Counted from the first letter of the stretch, positions 41,960-51,748 are shown. The stretch: DNA of 64,000 nucleotides from Amnibacterium flavum (GCF_003097495.1 NZ_QEOP01000002.1:682001-746000); one strand, 5' to 3'. Notes: generated from the letters alone by a model not told the origin. Made by a program: numbers and translations.

Positions 41960-43684
41960 ATGGAGCCGATCATCTTCCTGGTGCTCGCGCTCCTCACGAT
42001 CGCCGGCGTCACGGCGCTGAGCTCCAAGGCGGGCGTGGCATCTCCGCTCGTGCTGGTCGGTGTCGGCATCGCCGTCAGCTTCCTGCCCTTCGTTCCCGCC
42101 ATCGAGATCGAACCCGAGTGGATCCTGGCGGGCGTTCTGCCGCCCCTGCTGTATTCGGCGGCCGTTTCGATGCCGTCGATGGACTTCCGCCGCGAGTTCG
42201 GGGCCATCAGCGGTCTCTCCGTCGTGCTCGTCGTGGCGAGTTCGGTCGTGCTCGGCGTGGTGTTCGCGGCTCTCATCCCCGGGCTGGGGCTCGCCTGGGG
42301 GATCGCGCTCGGGGCCATCGTCAGCCCTACCGATGCCGTGGCCACGTCGATCGTGAAGCGACTCGGGGTATCGCCTCGCGTGACGACCATCCTCGAAGGC
42401 GAGAGCCTGCTCAACGACGCGACCGCCCTGGTTCTGCTGCGCGCCGCGGTAGCGGGGGCAGCCGCCTCGATCAGTCTCTGGCAGGTCGCCGGTCAATTCG
42501 TGGTCGCCGTGGTCGTCGCCGTCGTCATCGGATTCCTGGTGGGACGACTCAACCTCGTCGTGCGCGCACGGATCACCGACCCGACGGTCAACACGGTCCT
42601 CTCGTTCACCGTTCCGTTCCTCGCCTCGATCCCCGCGGAACTGCTCGGCGGGTCGGGACTCGTCGCCGCTGTCGCAGCGGGGATCGTCACGGGGCGCCTG
42701 GCTCCCCGCAAGCTGTCGCCCCAGCACCGACTCTCGGATACCCAGAACTGGAGGACGATCGAACTCGTCCTCGAGGGGGCGGTGTTCCTGCTCATGGGGC
42801 TGCAGCTGTTCGGCATCGTCGAGGAGGTGGAGGAGGCTCACGCCGGGGCCCTCACCGCCGTCGGCATCGCCGCGCTCGCGCTGCTGCTGACGATCGCGGT
42901 GCGGACAGCGTTCGTGTCTCCGCTTCTCGTTCTCCTGAAGCGCCGCGCAGCACGCAGCGCACGCCTGGTCCCGAGACTGACGGCCTTCCAGGACCGACTG
43001 GCCCAGCGGGATGACCCGACTGCGCCGATGCTCGTGCCAGCCGGCCCGGGTGGTCGTGGGGGCAGGGAGGGCCGAGGACGGCGCCTGTCCGAGTCGCAGC
43101 TCGCCCAGTTCTCGACACGGGTGCGACGCGGGCTCGCCGACATCGACTACCTGCTCGCCGCCCCCCTCGGCTGGCGCGAGGGGAGTGTCGTCGTGTGGGC
43201 GGGCATGCGGGGAGCGGTCACGCTCGCCGCCGCTCAGACTCTGCCGACCGAAGCGCCGGCGCGTCCGCTCCTCGTTCTCATCGCCTTCCTCGTTGCGGCC
43301 GGCTCACTTGCGATCCAGGGCGGTTCCCTCGCCTGGTTCGTGCGGCTCGTGAAGCCGGCGGTTCCCGATCCGGCGGCCGCCGTGGAGGAGCGCGGGCGCA
43401 TCCTCGAGCTCCTCGACGAATCGGCGGTCACCGCTGCGACCGATGCCGGCTTCCCGCCGGCGCCGGGCGCCCGGATCGAGCTCACGCATCTGCCGAAGAG
43501 CGTCGCGCTCACGGTCATCGATGCCCAGCGAACGATGCTCCTCGACGCCCGCGATGACGGCGCCTTCGCCTCCGACCTTCTCGCGGGTGCGCTCGCGAGC
43601 CTCGACGCCGACCAGCTGAATCTCATGCTGAAAGGCGGTCCCGACGACAGTTCGGAAGGCGGCCCGAAAGGCGGCCTCGAATGA
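41960..43684 (+). CDS. Sodium/proton antiporter (CPA1, NhaP type)
   Basis: 574 residues with about 12 transmembrane helices in the first 430 residues and a cytoplasmic C-terminal domain. It has the CPA1 signatures GAIVSPTDAVATSIVKRLG and ILEGESLLNDATALVLLRAA, whose Asp is the ion-binding site. An Arg/Gly-rich insert (GGRGGREGRGRRLSESQLAQ) lies before the last transmembrane helices. It would exchange Na+ or K+ for H+ in pH and salt homeostasis. Its stop overlaps the next start by ATGA. Confidence 0.9.
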   Translation: MEPIIFLVLALLTIAGVTALSSKAGVASPLVLVGVGIAVSFLPFVPAIEIEPEWILAGVLPPLLYSAAVSMPSMDFRREFGAISGLSVVLVVASSVVLGVVFAALIPGLGLAWGIALGAIVSPTDAVATSIVKRLGVSPRVTTILEGESLLNDATALVLLRAAVAGAAASISLWQVAGQFVVAVVVAVVIGFLVGRLNLVVRARITDPTVNTVLSFTVPFLASIPAELLGGSGLVAAVAAGIVTGRLAPRKLSPQHRLSDTQNWRTIELVLEGAVFLLMGLQLFGIVEEVEEAHAGALTAVGIAALALLLTIAVRTAFVSPLLVLLKRRAARSARLVPRLTAFQDRLAQRDDPTAPMLVPAGPGGRGGREGRGRRLSESQLAQFSTRVRRGLADIDYLLAAPLGWREGSVVVWAGMRGAVTLAAAQTLPTEAPARPLLVLIAFLVAAGSLAIQGGSLAWFVRLVKPAVPDPAAAVEERGRILELLDESAVTAATDAGFPPAPGARIELTHLPKSVALTVIDAQRTMLLDARDDGAFASDLLAGALASLDADQLNLMLKGGPDDSSEGGPKGGLE

Positions 43685-44061
43685 CCCGCACCGAGACGGA
43701 CGCGCACCTAGCATCCCTCGACCATCCGCTCACGTCCGCGCTGAGCGAGCTGTGCCGAGTGGTCCGTTCGAGCGATCCGAGGGTGGGCGAGGAGATCAAC
43801 TGGAACTCGCCCAGCTTCTTCATCTCGGATCATTTCGCGACCACGAATCTGCGTCCTCGAGGCCCGCTGCTGCTCGTGCTCCACGCCGGGGTCAAGAAGA
43901 CCGACCTCGCTCTGCGTGATCAGGTCGCCGACCCCGACGGTCTTCTCGAGTGGAAGTCCGCGGACCGGGCGATCGTTTCGTTCGCCGGTACCGCCGAGGT
44001 CCATGATCGGGAGGACGCTGTCACCGCGATCCTGAACGACTGGATCGCCGCCACCCAGTAG
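43681..44061 (+). CDS. DUF1801 domain protein
   Basis: 126 residues overlapping the antiporter stop (ATGA at 43681), so translationally coupled. The pattern SDPRVGEEINWNSPSFF, then LLLVLHAGVKKTDL and a final AIVSFAGTAEV is typical of the YdhG/DUF1801 fold. The function is unknown. Confidence 0.85.
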   Translation: MTRTETDAHLASLDHPLTSALSELCRVVRSSDPRVGEEINWNSPSFFISDHFATTNLRPRGPLLLVLHAGVKKTDLALRDQVADPDGLLEWKSADRAIVSFAGTAEVHDREDAVTAILNDWIAATQ

Positions 44062-44141
44062 CGCTCCCTCACAGCCGCGGGGGGTCTAGGCTCGCGCACT
44101 ATCCAGCGGATCGCGCCGGTGAGAGTCCGGGAGGCCCAGCC

Positions 44142-44975
44142 ATGTCGAAGTCGCACAGCAAATCGCACAAGTCGAAGAAGCATCAGCCGGCACGCATGCC
44201 CAAGGCCGCGTACGAGGCGGAGCTCGAACGCCTTCAGATCGAGCTGGTCCGAATGCAGCAGTGGATCGTCGACACCGGAGCCCGTGTGGTCGTCGTGTTC
44301 GAGGGACGGGATGCCGCAGGCAAGGGCGGCGCGATCAAACGCGTCATGCAGTACCTCAACCCGCGATCCGCTCGTGTCGTCGCCCTGCCGACGCCGAGCG
44401 AGCGGGAGAAGGGCCAGTGGTACTTCCAGCGGTACCTCTCCAATCTCCCGACGAGTGGCGAGATCGTGCTCTTCGACCGTTCCTGGTACAACCGCGCCGG
44501 TGTGGAACGGGTGATGGGCTACTGCACCGACGAGCAGTACGAGCGGTTCCTGACCCAGGTCCCCGTGCTGGAACGACTCCTCGTCGAGGACGGGATCACC
44601 CTGATCAAGTACTGGTTCTCGGTTTCCGACACCGCCCAGGAGCAGCGCTTCCGCAGTCGCCTGAAGGACCCGATGCGGCGGTGGAAGCTCTCCGAGACCG
44701 ACCTCGCATCGATCACCCGATGGGAGGACTACTCGCGGGCGAAAGACGCGATGTTCGCGGCGACGGACATCGACGAGGCTCCCTGGTGGACGATCGAGAG
44801 CGATGACAAGCGCGCTTCACGGATCAACACCATCAGTCACCTCCTCTCGCAGATCCCCTACGAGGCCCGCGAACCCGACCCGGTCGAGATCCCGCCCCGA
44901 CCCGACGCGACCGATTATGTGCGGCCGCCCCGCGAGGGGCAGCGCTACGTCCCGGACCACGCCGCGGAGGTCTAG
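44142..44975 (+). CDS. ppk2: Polyphosphate kinase 2 family protein
   Basis: 277 residues. A Lys/Ser/His-rich leader (1-17) precedes the PPK2 core: Walker A FEGRDAAGKGGAIKR, lid ALPTPSEREKGQWYFQRY, and Walker B FDRSWYNRAGVERVMGY. PPK2 enzymes transfer phosphate between polyphosphate and NDP/NMP; the class (I, II or III) cannot be told by eye. With ppgK at 2.8 kb it indicates active polyphosphate metabolism. Confidence 0.92.
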   Translation: MSKSHSKSHKSKKHQPARMPKAAYEAELERLQIELVRMQQWIVDTGARVVVVFEGRDAAGKGGAIKRVMQYLNPRSARVVALPTPSEREKGQWYFQRYLSNLPTSGEIVLFDRSWYNRAGVERVMGYCTDEQYERFLTQVPVLERLLVEDGITLIKYWFSVSDTAQEQRFRSRLKDPMRRWKLSETDLASITRWEDYSRAKDAMFAATDIDEAPWWTIESDDKRASRINTISHLLSQIPYEAREPDPVEIPPRPDATDYVRPPREGQRYVPDHAAEV

Positions 44976-45086
44976 GGCACCGACCCGGGCAGACCGCGAG
45001 AGCGCGAGCGCGTCGAGCGCTCCGAGCCTCCGTCAGGTCTGGCGCCGCTCGATGCTCGCGGTGGACAATCGTCGGGGGAGGCGCCT

Positions 45087-45428
45087 GTGGACAGGTACGT
45101 CGTGCCCGACGTCGTCGGGATGAGATTCGAGACGGCGCGGTCGTTCGCGTCGCAGCTCTCCATCGCGCTGGCGAATCCGGATCCGGATGGTCCACCGATC
45201 TCGCTGCTGGCGTGGTCGGTCCATCAAGCGCGTCCCCTCGATGTCGTCATCGAACGGCAGGATCCCGAGCCGGGCCATCGCTTCACCTCGCCGTGGTGCT
45301 CGCTTCGGGTCTGGCTGGCGCCCCGCACCGGCCCCGAAACGCGCGAGTCGGTCCCGGCTCCGCCGGGCTCGGTTCCGCCGTCCCTCGTCGCACACGCCTC
45401 TCCGGACCCGGAGGCGGCTCCGCGCTAG
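45087..45428 (+). CDS. Small protein with a single PASTA-like domain
   Basis: 113 residues from GTG 45087. Residues 4-80 resemble one PASTA repeat (VVPDVVGMRFETARSFASQL, then DPEPGH), a fold that normally binds muropeptides or beta-lactams outside the cell. Here there is no signal peptide, membrane helix or kinase domain. The C-terminal third is Pro/Ser/Ala-rich and disordered. It is an orphan PASTA protein with unclear location. Confidence 0.6.
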   Translation: MDRYVVPDVVGMRFETARSFASQLSIALANPDPDGPPISLLAWSVHQARPLDVVIERQDPEPGHRFTSPWCSLRVWLAPRTGPETRESVPAPPGSVPPSLVAHASPDPEAAPR

Positions 45429-45478
45429 TCCGCGCGCCCGGTCCCGTGGGGGTGCCTGCGCCCGGGATCACGCGCGAT

Positions 45479-47287
45479 TCATTTGTAGATCCATTCGACG
45501 CTGTCGGCGAAGTGCTCGAGCACGACGGCGCGTCGGACCTTCAGAGATGCTGAGAGCTCTCCCTGCTCCTCGCTCAGCTCGCGGGGCAGCACGGCGTACT
45601 TCTTGATCCCCTCCGCATGCGAGACCGTGCTGTTGGCCTCCGCGATCGCGCGGTCGAGTTCGGCTCGCACCTGCGGGTTGCGGGCTGCCTCGTCGACGGT
45701 CATCGGACCGAGGCCCTGGCTCTTCAGCCACCCCGGAAGCATTGCGGAGTCGAGTGCGATCAGCGCGGCGATGAACGGACGCCGGTCGCCGATCACGACG
45801 ACCTCGGAGATGATCGGGTCGGCGCGGATCACGTTCTCGAGCCCGGCGGGCTGCACGTTCTTGCCGCCGGCCGTGATGATGATCTCCTTCTTGCGGCCCG
45901 TGATGTACAGGTAGCCATCGGAGTCGAGTCGGCCGTAGTCGCCCGTGACGAACCAGCCGTCCCGGAAGTCGGCGGCGGTCGCGGCGGGATCGCCGAGGTA
46001 GCCGCGGAAGACATTCGGCCCCTTGACGAGGATCTCGCCGTCGTCGGCGATCCGCACGCCGGTTCCGGGGTAGGGCGCTCCGACGCTGCCGATCTTGATC
46101 AGGCCGGGACGATTCACGGCGGTCGGGGCGGACAGCTCGGTGAGGCCGTAGCCCTCCATCACCGTGATACCCATGCCGCGGAAGAAGTGGCCCAGCCACT
46201 CGGCGAGGGGTGCGCCGCCGGAGATGGCGTAGCCGACCTGGCCTCCCATCACTCCGCGGATCCGCGAGAGCACGAGACGGTCCGCGAGCCGCAGGCGGGC
46301 CCGGAGGACCGCCGAGGGTCCGCCCGGGGTGTCGAGTGCACGGGAGTAGGCCTGCGCGGTCGCCGCGGACCAGCGGAAGATCCGCTTCTTCGCCCCGCTG
46401 CCGGCGAGGGTGTCGGCCGAGTTGTAGAACGTCTCGAACACCCGAGGGACGGCGAGCAGCCAGGTGGGGCGGAAGGCCTGAAGATCGGCGACCAGTGTCT
46501 TGGTCGAGGGGGTGTACCCGATGACCGAACCCGAGTAGACGCAGAGGAAGTTGATGAACCGGCCGAAGACGTGCGCGAGTGGCAGGAACATCAGAGTTCG
46601 ACGCGACTGCCCCTGGACCACGCCTCCGAGGTTGGGGTCGTCGGCACCGTTGACGAGGTGGCTGACGAAGTTCCCGTGGGTGAGTTCGACCCCCTTGGGC
46701 CGACCGGTCGTTCCCGAGGTGTAGACGATCGTCGCGAGCGTCTCCATGTCGGACGCTGCCGCGCGATCGCGCACGGTCTGCTCGCTGACGGAGGCCCCGG
46801 CGAACTGCAGTTCCTCGAGCGCGCCCCCATCGATGACGAGCACCCGCTCGAGACCGGCACGGTCGACGAGCGGCGTCACGAGGTCGGCCATGGCGGTCGT
46901 CTCCGCGATGACGAGCCTCACACCGGCGTCACGGACGATCCACTCCACCTGCGCCGCCGACGACGTCTGATAGATCGGCACTGAGACGCCGCCCGCGAAC
47001 AGTGTCGCGAAGTCCAGCACGGACCACTCGTAACGGGTGCCCGCCATGATGCCGACCCGGTCGCCGACCTCGACGCCGAGACCGACGAGGCCACGCGCGG
47101 CCTGGATCACATCGGCGGCGAACCGTGCAACCCCAATCGCCTCGAACCGGCCGTCATCGGTCTTGCGCTCGGCGAAGACGCCGTCGGGGTCGCGCGCGAG
47201 GCGCTCGGTGAGCACCGAGCACAGCGACATATCGGGAGTCGTCGACCCGTGGGCCGGCGTCCAGGTCTCGCGGAGTTGCTCTGGCAT
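45479..47287 (-). CDS. Long-chain acyl-CoA synthetase (AMP-binding)
   Basis: 602 residues of the ANL superfamily. It has the ATP loop IVYTSGTTGRPKGVELTHGN, the ISGGAPLAEWLGHFF region, GYGLTELSAPTAVN, TGDYGRLDSDGYLYITGRKK and a C-terminal lid with the conserved Lys (KSQGLG... SASLKVRR). It activates fatty acids to acyl-AMP then acyl-CoA, and matches the FadD15-like group of actinobacteria. Confidence 0.92.
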   Translation of the reverse strand: MPEQLRETWTPAHGSTTPDMSLCSVLTERLARDPDGVFAERKTDDGRFEAIGVARFAADVIQAARGLVGLGVEVGDRVGIMAGTRYEWSVLDFATLFAGGVSVPIYQTSSAAQVEWIVRDAGVRLVIAETTAMADLVTPLVDRAGLERVLVIDGGALEELQFAGASVSEQTVRDRAAASDMETLATIVYTSGTTGRPKGVELTHGNFVSHLVNGADDPNLGGVVQGQSRRTLMFLPLAHVFGRFINFLCVYSGSVIGYTPSTKTLVADLQAFRPTWLLAVPRVFETFYNSADTLAGSGAKKRIFRWSAATAQAYSRALDTPGGPSAVLRARLRLADRLVLSRIRGVMGGQVGYAISGGAPLAEWLGHFFRGMGITVMEGYGLTELSAPTAVNRPGLIKIGSVGAPYPGTGVRIADDGEILVKGPNVFRGYLGDPAATAADFRDGWFVTGDYGRLDSDGYLYITGRKKEIIITAGGKNVQPAGLENVIRADPIISEVVVIGDRRPFIAALIALDSAMLPGWLKSQGLGPMTVDEAARNPQVRAELDRAIAEANSTVSHAEGIKKYAVLPRELSEEQGELSASLKVRRAVVLEHFADSVEWIYK

Positions 47288-47352
47288 TCGTCTCGCTTCG
47301 GTTCTCGTCGGTGCCGCTCCGCCACCCTAACCAGCGAACGCGACGAGATCGG

Positions 47353-48336
47353 TCAGCGCAGACGGACGAGCCGCTCGTTTCCCTCGGCCTTGAACTCGAC
47401 CAGGCTGTTCCGCGAGCGGATGAACTCGGTGAAGCTCTTGTAGCCGAGAGGACGCTCGCTGAACGACGGGTCGAGACGCCTGATCTGCGATTTCACCGAC
47501 GCCGCGTTCTTCCACTCGTCGTCGTCCTTCGCCTGCAGGAGTTCGAGCGCGCGGACCAGAAGACGTGTCGCGGCCTTGTCGGACATCTTCGTCGCGGGCC
47601 GGTCGACGGGGTTGCCGCCCGGGGGAGTGGCGGCGGGATCGGCGGCGGCGGCCTCGGCGGCGGCCTTTCCGCCCCGACGGCTCTTCGGAGCGGGTTCGGC
47701 GACGATGGTCTCGACCGCCACTTCGTCGTCCCGGTCGTCGTCCTCCTCGAGCACGCGGGGTTCGGTGGCGCCCGGGATCGAGTCGTACATCTCGAAGTGG
47801 TCGCAGGCGGCGATGAGGGCGGGACTCGTGCGACCGCTCACACCGATGCCGAGCACGAACCGGCCGAGCCGTTTGCAGCGCTGGGCGAGCGCGATGTAGT
47901 CGGAATCTCCCGCGACGATCACGACGTGCGTCAGGTCGGGCAGCCGGAAGAGATCCTCGAGCACGTCGACGGACAGCCGGATGTCGGCCCCGTTCTTGAG
48001 CGCCTGAGTTACCGGGAAGAGCTGGGTGAGGTCGACGGCGCGGTTGACGAGCTGCCGCCGATAGCTGGCGTTCGCGGGAACCGACCAGTCGGCGTACGCG
48101 CGGCTGATGGCGACGGTTCCGAAGGACGATGCGTAGTCGAGGATGGCGCCGACCTCGACCTCCGCTGCCGCGAGCTTCGCCGACACGTCGTCGGGTCCTC
48201 CGGACGAATCCGGGGCGACGGTGCGGGCGTTGTCGCGTCGCCAGGCCCCGTTGCCGTGCAGCTGGTCGTATCGCGAGATCACGATGTTGTCAAAGTCGAT
48301 GTACACCGCGACGCGGCCCTCGGTCTGGTCTGCCAT
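47353..48336 (-). CDS. NYN-domain ribonuclease-like protein with OST-HTH domain
   Basis: 327 residues. The NYN/PIN-like domain (1-200) has the acidic residues in VYIDFDNIVIS, SVDVLEDL and VIVAGDSDYIALAQRCKRLG. A disordered acidic/Ala-rich linker (200-255) leads to an OST-HTH/LOTUS domain (255-327) ending in GYKSFTEFIRSRNSLVEFKA. This layout suggests a sequence- or structure-directed RNA endonuclease, possibly in RNA decay. It is divergent from the DUF1304 gene. Confidence 0.87.
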   Translation of the reverse strand: MADQTEGRVAVYIDFDNIVISRYDQLHGNGAWRRDNARTVAPDSSGGPDDVSAKLAAAEVEVGAILDYASSFGTVAISRAYADWSVPANASYRRQLVNRAVDLTQLFPVTQALKNGADIRLSVDVLEDLFRLPDLTHVVIVAGDSDYIALAQRCKRLGRFVLGIGVSGRTSPALIAACDHFEMYDSIPGATEPRVLEEDDDRDDEVAVETIVAEPAPKSRRGGKAAAEAAAADPAATPPGGNPVDRPATKMSDKAATRLLVRALELLQAKDDDEWKNAASVKSQIRRLDPSFSERPLGYKSFTEFIRSRNSLVEFKAEGNERLVRLR

Positions 48337-48423
48337 GGTGATCCGATCGTCAGCACGCCGTGTTCGTCGTGCGGCTCACCCTACCGAGGACCGCTCCTGG
48401 GCGTCGGTCACTAGGATCGCGCC

Positions 48424-48816
48424 ATGCCCCTCGCCGTCCTCGCCAGCGTGTTCGTGCTCCTCGCGGGTGTGCTGCACGGCTACATCTTCCTGATGGAGAG
48501 CGTGTGGTGGACCAGGCCGACGATCTGGCGGCGTTTCGGCGTGGGCTCGCAGGCCGACGCCGAGGTGCTGCGGCCGATGGCCTACAACCAGGGGTTCTAC
48601 AACCTGTTCCTCGGCGTCGGAGCTGTGCTCGGGACGGTCCTGTTCTGGTCGGGAGCTCCTGAGGTCGGGCGCGGCATCGCGATGTTCGCAACGGGCAGCA
48701 TGGTGCTCGCGTCCCTGGTCCTCCTGAGCACCGGAGCCCGCAATCTGCGACCGGCGCTCATCCAGGGCGTGCTCCCGCTCATCGGTTTCGTCTTCTTCCT
48801 GTTCGTCTGGCGATGA
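48424..48816 (+). CDS. DUF1304 membrane protein
   Basis: 130 residues with four transmembrane helices, matching DUF1304: LAGVLHGYIFLMESVWW, NQGFYNLFLGVGAV and a last helix IGFVFFLFVW. The function is unknown. It overlaps the following methyltransferase gene by ATGA. Confidence 0.88.
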   Translation: MPLAVLASVFVLLAGVLHGYIFLMESVWWTRPTIWRRFGVGSQADAEVLRPMAYNQGFYNLFLGVGAVLGTVLFWSGAPEVGRGIAMFATGSMVLASLVLLSTGARNLRPALIQGVLPLIGFVFFLFVWR

Positions 48817-49580
48817 CGGACCCGACCCTCGTCGCGCGGCTCCGCGCCGCCGGCTGCGTCTTCGCGGAGGACGAGGCCGAGCTGATCACCGCAGAAGCGA
48901 CGTCGGCCGCGCAGCTCGAATCGCTGGTCCGGCGTCGGATCGGCGGCGAACCGTTGGAGCAGGTCCTCGGCTGGGCGGCGTTCGACGGGCTCAGGATCGC
49001 CGTGGAGCCGGGGGTGTTCGTACCGCGTCGGCGTACGGAACTGCTGGTGCGCGAGGCGGCCGCGATCCTGTCCGAGGGTGACACAGTTCTCGACCTCTGC
49101 TGCGGATCGGGTGCGGTGGCAGCTGCGGTCCATGCGCGCGTTCCGGGCGTCGCCGTCTTCGCGGCCGACATCGATCCGGCTGCTGTCCACTGCGCCCGCC
49201 GCAACGTCCCCGGCCCGGGAGCGGTCTTCGAAGGGGATCTCTATTCGGCGCTTCCGCGCGAACTGATGGGACGCGTCGACGTCATCGCGGTGAACGCTCC
49301 GTACGTGCCGACCGAGGCCATCGACCTCATGCCGCCGGAGGCGCGGCTGCACGAACCGACGGTCGCGCTCGACGGCGGCGAGGACGGGCTCGACATCCAG
49401 CGCCGAGTGGCCGAGCAGGCGCCGGAGTGGTTGGCTCCCGGCGGCGACCTCCTCATCGAGACCAGCCGGCGTCAGGCGCCCGTCACGGTGGAGATCATGG
49501 AGACCTGCGGTCTCGTCGCCCGCATCGTCCGCTCCGAGGACATCGATGCGACCATCGTGATCGGCTCCGTGGCTCGCTGA
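48813..49580 (+). CDS. Putative protein N5-glutamine methyltransferase (PrmC-related)
   Basis: 255 residues. A small N-terminal helical domain is followed by a class I SAM fold: VLDLCCGSGAVAAAV, FAADIDPAAV, and the substrate motif NAPYVPTEAIDLMPPEARLH. The motif has N-A-P-Y where PrmC has N-P-P-Y; this is the usual form in a PrmC-related subfamily as I recall it, so not by itself damage. True PrmC sits near prfA, which is not here. The target is unknown. Confidence 0.82.
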   Translation: MTDPTLVARLRAAGCVFAEDEAELITAEATSAAQLESLVRRRIGGEPLEQVLGWAAFDGLRIAVEPGVFVPRRRTELLVREAAAILSEGDTVLDLCCGSGAVAAAVHARVPGVAVFAADIDPAAVHCARRNVPGPGAVFEGDLYSALPRELMGRVDVIAVNAPYVPTEAIDLMPPEARLHEPTVALDGGEDGLDIQRRVAEQAPEWLAPGGDLLIETSRRQAPVTVEIMETCGLVARIVRSEDIDATIVIGSVAR

Positions 49581-49727
49581 ACTCGAGGTCCGGCCGTCCA
49601 GCGGCGCACGGATGAGTGCTTCGGATACTCCAAGGCCCCTTTCAGCGTGTTCGGAGAACACTGGATGATCAGCACCGACAGAGCACTCCCCAGAGGCGGA
49701 AGCCGACGAACAGAGGGACTCATCGAT

Positions 49728-51155
49728 ATGGCCATCACCGAGCAACAACCCGCGTCGTCGCAGCCCGAGCTCAAGCGGGTGATGGGCCCGAAGCTGCTGC
49801 TGCTGTTCATCATCGGCGACATCCTCGGCACCGGTATCTACGCCTTGACCGGGCAGGTCGCGGCCGAAGTCGGTGGAGCAGCCTGGCTGCCGTTCCTGAT
49901 CGCCTTCGTCGTGGCCACGATCACCGCCTGCTCCTACCTCGAGCTGGTGACGAAGTTCCCGCAGGCGGCGGGAGCCGCCCTGTACGCGCACAAGGCTTTC
50001 GGAATCCACTTCGTCACCTTCCTCGTCTGCTTCACGGTGATGGCGTCCGGGATCACCTCCGCGTCGGCGGCGTCCGGCGCCTTCGCGAGCAACTTCGCGA
50101 TCGGGTTCGGATTCGAGAAGACTCCGGGGACGCTCCTGTTCATCGCGCTGGCCTTCATGCTGCTCATCGCCGCGGTCAACCTGCGCGGGGTCGCCGAGAG
50201 CGTCGGCCTCAACGTCGTGCTGACCCTCATCGAGCTGTCCGGTCTGCTGCTCGTGATCTTCATCAGCTTCTTCGCCATCTTCGGCGGCCAGGCCGACTTC
50301 TCGCGGGTGGTCGCCTTCGAGACCGCGGACGACAAGAACGTGTTCCTGGCGATCAGCGCGGCGACCTCGCTGGCGTTCTTCGCGATGGTCGGTTTCGAGG
50401 ACTCGGTGAATATGGCCGAGGAGACGAAGGATCCGAGCAGGATCTTCCCGAAGATCATGCTGACGGGGTTGGGCATCACCGCCATCGTCTACGTGCTGGT
50501 GTCGGTCGTCGCAGTTGCCGTGGTTCCCGTCGGAGAACTGGCCGGCAACGACACCCCGCTCGTCACCGTGGTCCAGACCGCGGCTCCCGATTTCCCGATC
50601 TCCGCTCTCATCCCGTTCATCTCGCTGTTCGCCGTCGCCAACAGCGCGCTGATCAACATGATGATGGCGAGTCGCCTGCTCTACGGGATGAGCAAGCAGG
50701 GCGTTCTGCCTCCGTTCCTGTCGAAGGTGCTCCCCGGCCGCCGCACCCCGTACGCCGCCATCATCTTCACGACCGTCATCGCACTCGGTCTGACCTCCTA
50801 CGTCTCGATCGACCCGGCCAACCCCATCGCGGTGCTGCTCGGGGGCACGACCTCGCTTCTCCTGCTGGCCGTCTTCGCGGTGGTGAACGTCGCCGTGCTC
50901 GTGCTGCGCCGCCAGCCCGTCGACCACAAGCACTTCAAGACCCCGACCTTCCTGCCGGTCGTCGGCACGATCGCCTGCCTCTACCTCGTGCTGCCCTGGA
51001 CATCGGGCCGCGATATCAACCAGTACTTCATCGCCGGCATCCTGCTCGTGCTCGGCGTCGTCCTCTGGGCGATCACCTACATCGACCGGCGGGTGCGCGG
51101 CTACGACCGCAGCGCCGTCGCGCCGCCCACCGCCGAGATCCCCACGATCGACTGA
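49728..51155 (+). CDS. APC family amino-acid permease
   Basis: 475 residues from ATG 49728; an upstream in-frame ATG at 49647 exists but would add a non-hydrophobic leader. It has 12 transmembrane helices and the APC signature MGPKLLLLFIIGDILGTGIY, with the unwound glycine region of helix 1. PQAAGAALYAHKAFG and FFAMVGFEDSVNMAEE fit helices 3 and 6. The substrate is probably an amino acid or amine and is not assignable. GAGGGA lies upstream. Confidence 0.88.
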   Translation: MAITEQQPASSQPELKRVMGPKLLLLFIIGDILGTGIYALTGQVAAEVGGAAWLPFLIAFVVATITACSYLELVTKFPQAAGAALYAHKAFGIHFVTFLVCFTVMASGITSASAASGAFASNFAIGFGFEKTPGTLLFIALAFMLLIAAVNLRGVAESVGLNVVLTLIELSGLLLVIFISFFAIFGGQADFSRVVAFETADDKNVFLAISAATSLAFFAMVGFEDSVNMAEETKDPSRIFPKIMLTGLGITAIVYVLVSVVAVAVVPVGELAGNDTPLVTVVQTAAPDFPISALIPFISLFAVANSALINMMMASRLLYGMSKQGVLPPFLSKVLPGRRTPYAAIIFTTVIALGLTSYVSIDPANPIAVLLGGTTSLLLLAVFAVVNVAVLVLRRQPVDHKHFKTPTFLPVVGTIACLYLVLPWTSGRDINQYFIAGILLVLGVVLWAITYIDRRVRGYDRSAVAPPTAEIPTID

Positions 51156-51157
51156 CC

Positions 51158-51739
51158 GTGTCGAGCGTCGCGATCTTCCACTCGGTGCTCGGCGTCCGCC
51201 AGGGCGTCACCGATCTGGCCTCCCTGTTCGAGTCGAACGGGCATCGGGTCGTCGTCGTCGACCAGTACGAGGGTCGGATCTTCGACGACTACGAAACCGC
51301 GAGCGGGTACGTCGACGAGGTGGGCTTCCCGGCTCTCATGCGCGTGGCGCTCGACGCGGTCGCCGATCTCGATGACGGGTTCTTCGTCGCCGGATTCTCG
51401 AACGGCGCGGGTATGGCGCAGCATGTCGCGCTCAACCGGAGGACCGCCGGGGCGCTGCTGCTGAGCGGTGCGATGCCGATCCAGTACCTCGGTGCCGAGA
51501 CCTGGCCGCAGGCCACGCCGGTCCAGATCCACTTCACCCTGGGCGACCCGTTCCATGACGACGACGGACCCGAGCAGTTCGCGCAGCAGGTGCTCGCCTC
51601 GAGGGCGTCGCTGGAGTTCTACGAATACCCGGGCTCGGGGCATCTGTTCACCGACCCGTCGCTGCCGGGGGAGTACGACGCCCGCGGGGCCGCCCTCGTC
51701 GCCGCCCGCTCTCTGCGCTTCGTCGACGACAGCGATTAG
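51158..51739 (+). CDS. Dienelactone hydrolase family protein
   Basis: 193 residues from GTG 51158, an alpha/beta hydrolase of minimal size. Likely triad: Ser in AGFSNGAGMAQH (dienelactone hydrolase proper has Cys), Asp in FTLGDPFHDDD, and His in YPGSGHLFTD. It starts right after the permease stop and may be co-transcribed with it. The substrate is unknown. Confidence 0.85.
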   Translation: MSSVAIFHSVLGVRQGVTDLASLFESNGHRVVVVDQYEGRIFDDYETASGYVDEVGFPALMRVALDAVADLDDGFFVAGFSNGAGMAQHVALNRRTAGALLLSGAMPIQYLGAETWPQATPVQIHFTLGDPFHDDDGPEQFAQQVLASRASLEFYEYPGSGHLFTDPSLPGEYDARGAALVAARSLRFVDDSD

Positions 51740-51748
51740 CGTGGTGGG

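Noticed and set aside
48813-49580. N-A-P-Y instead of N-P-P-Y in the PrmC-like methyltransferase as a sign of lost activity
   Set aside because: As I recall, this form is normal for a PrmC-related actinobacterial subfamily, so it is not evidence of a broken enzyme.
51158-51739. Ser in place of the dienelactone hydrolase Cys as an inactivating change
   Set aside because: Many family members use Ser; the Asp and His are in place, so it is probably an active esterase-like hydrolase.
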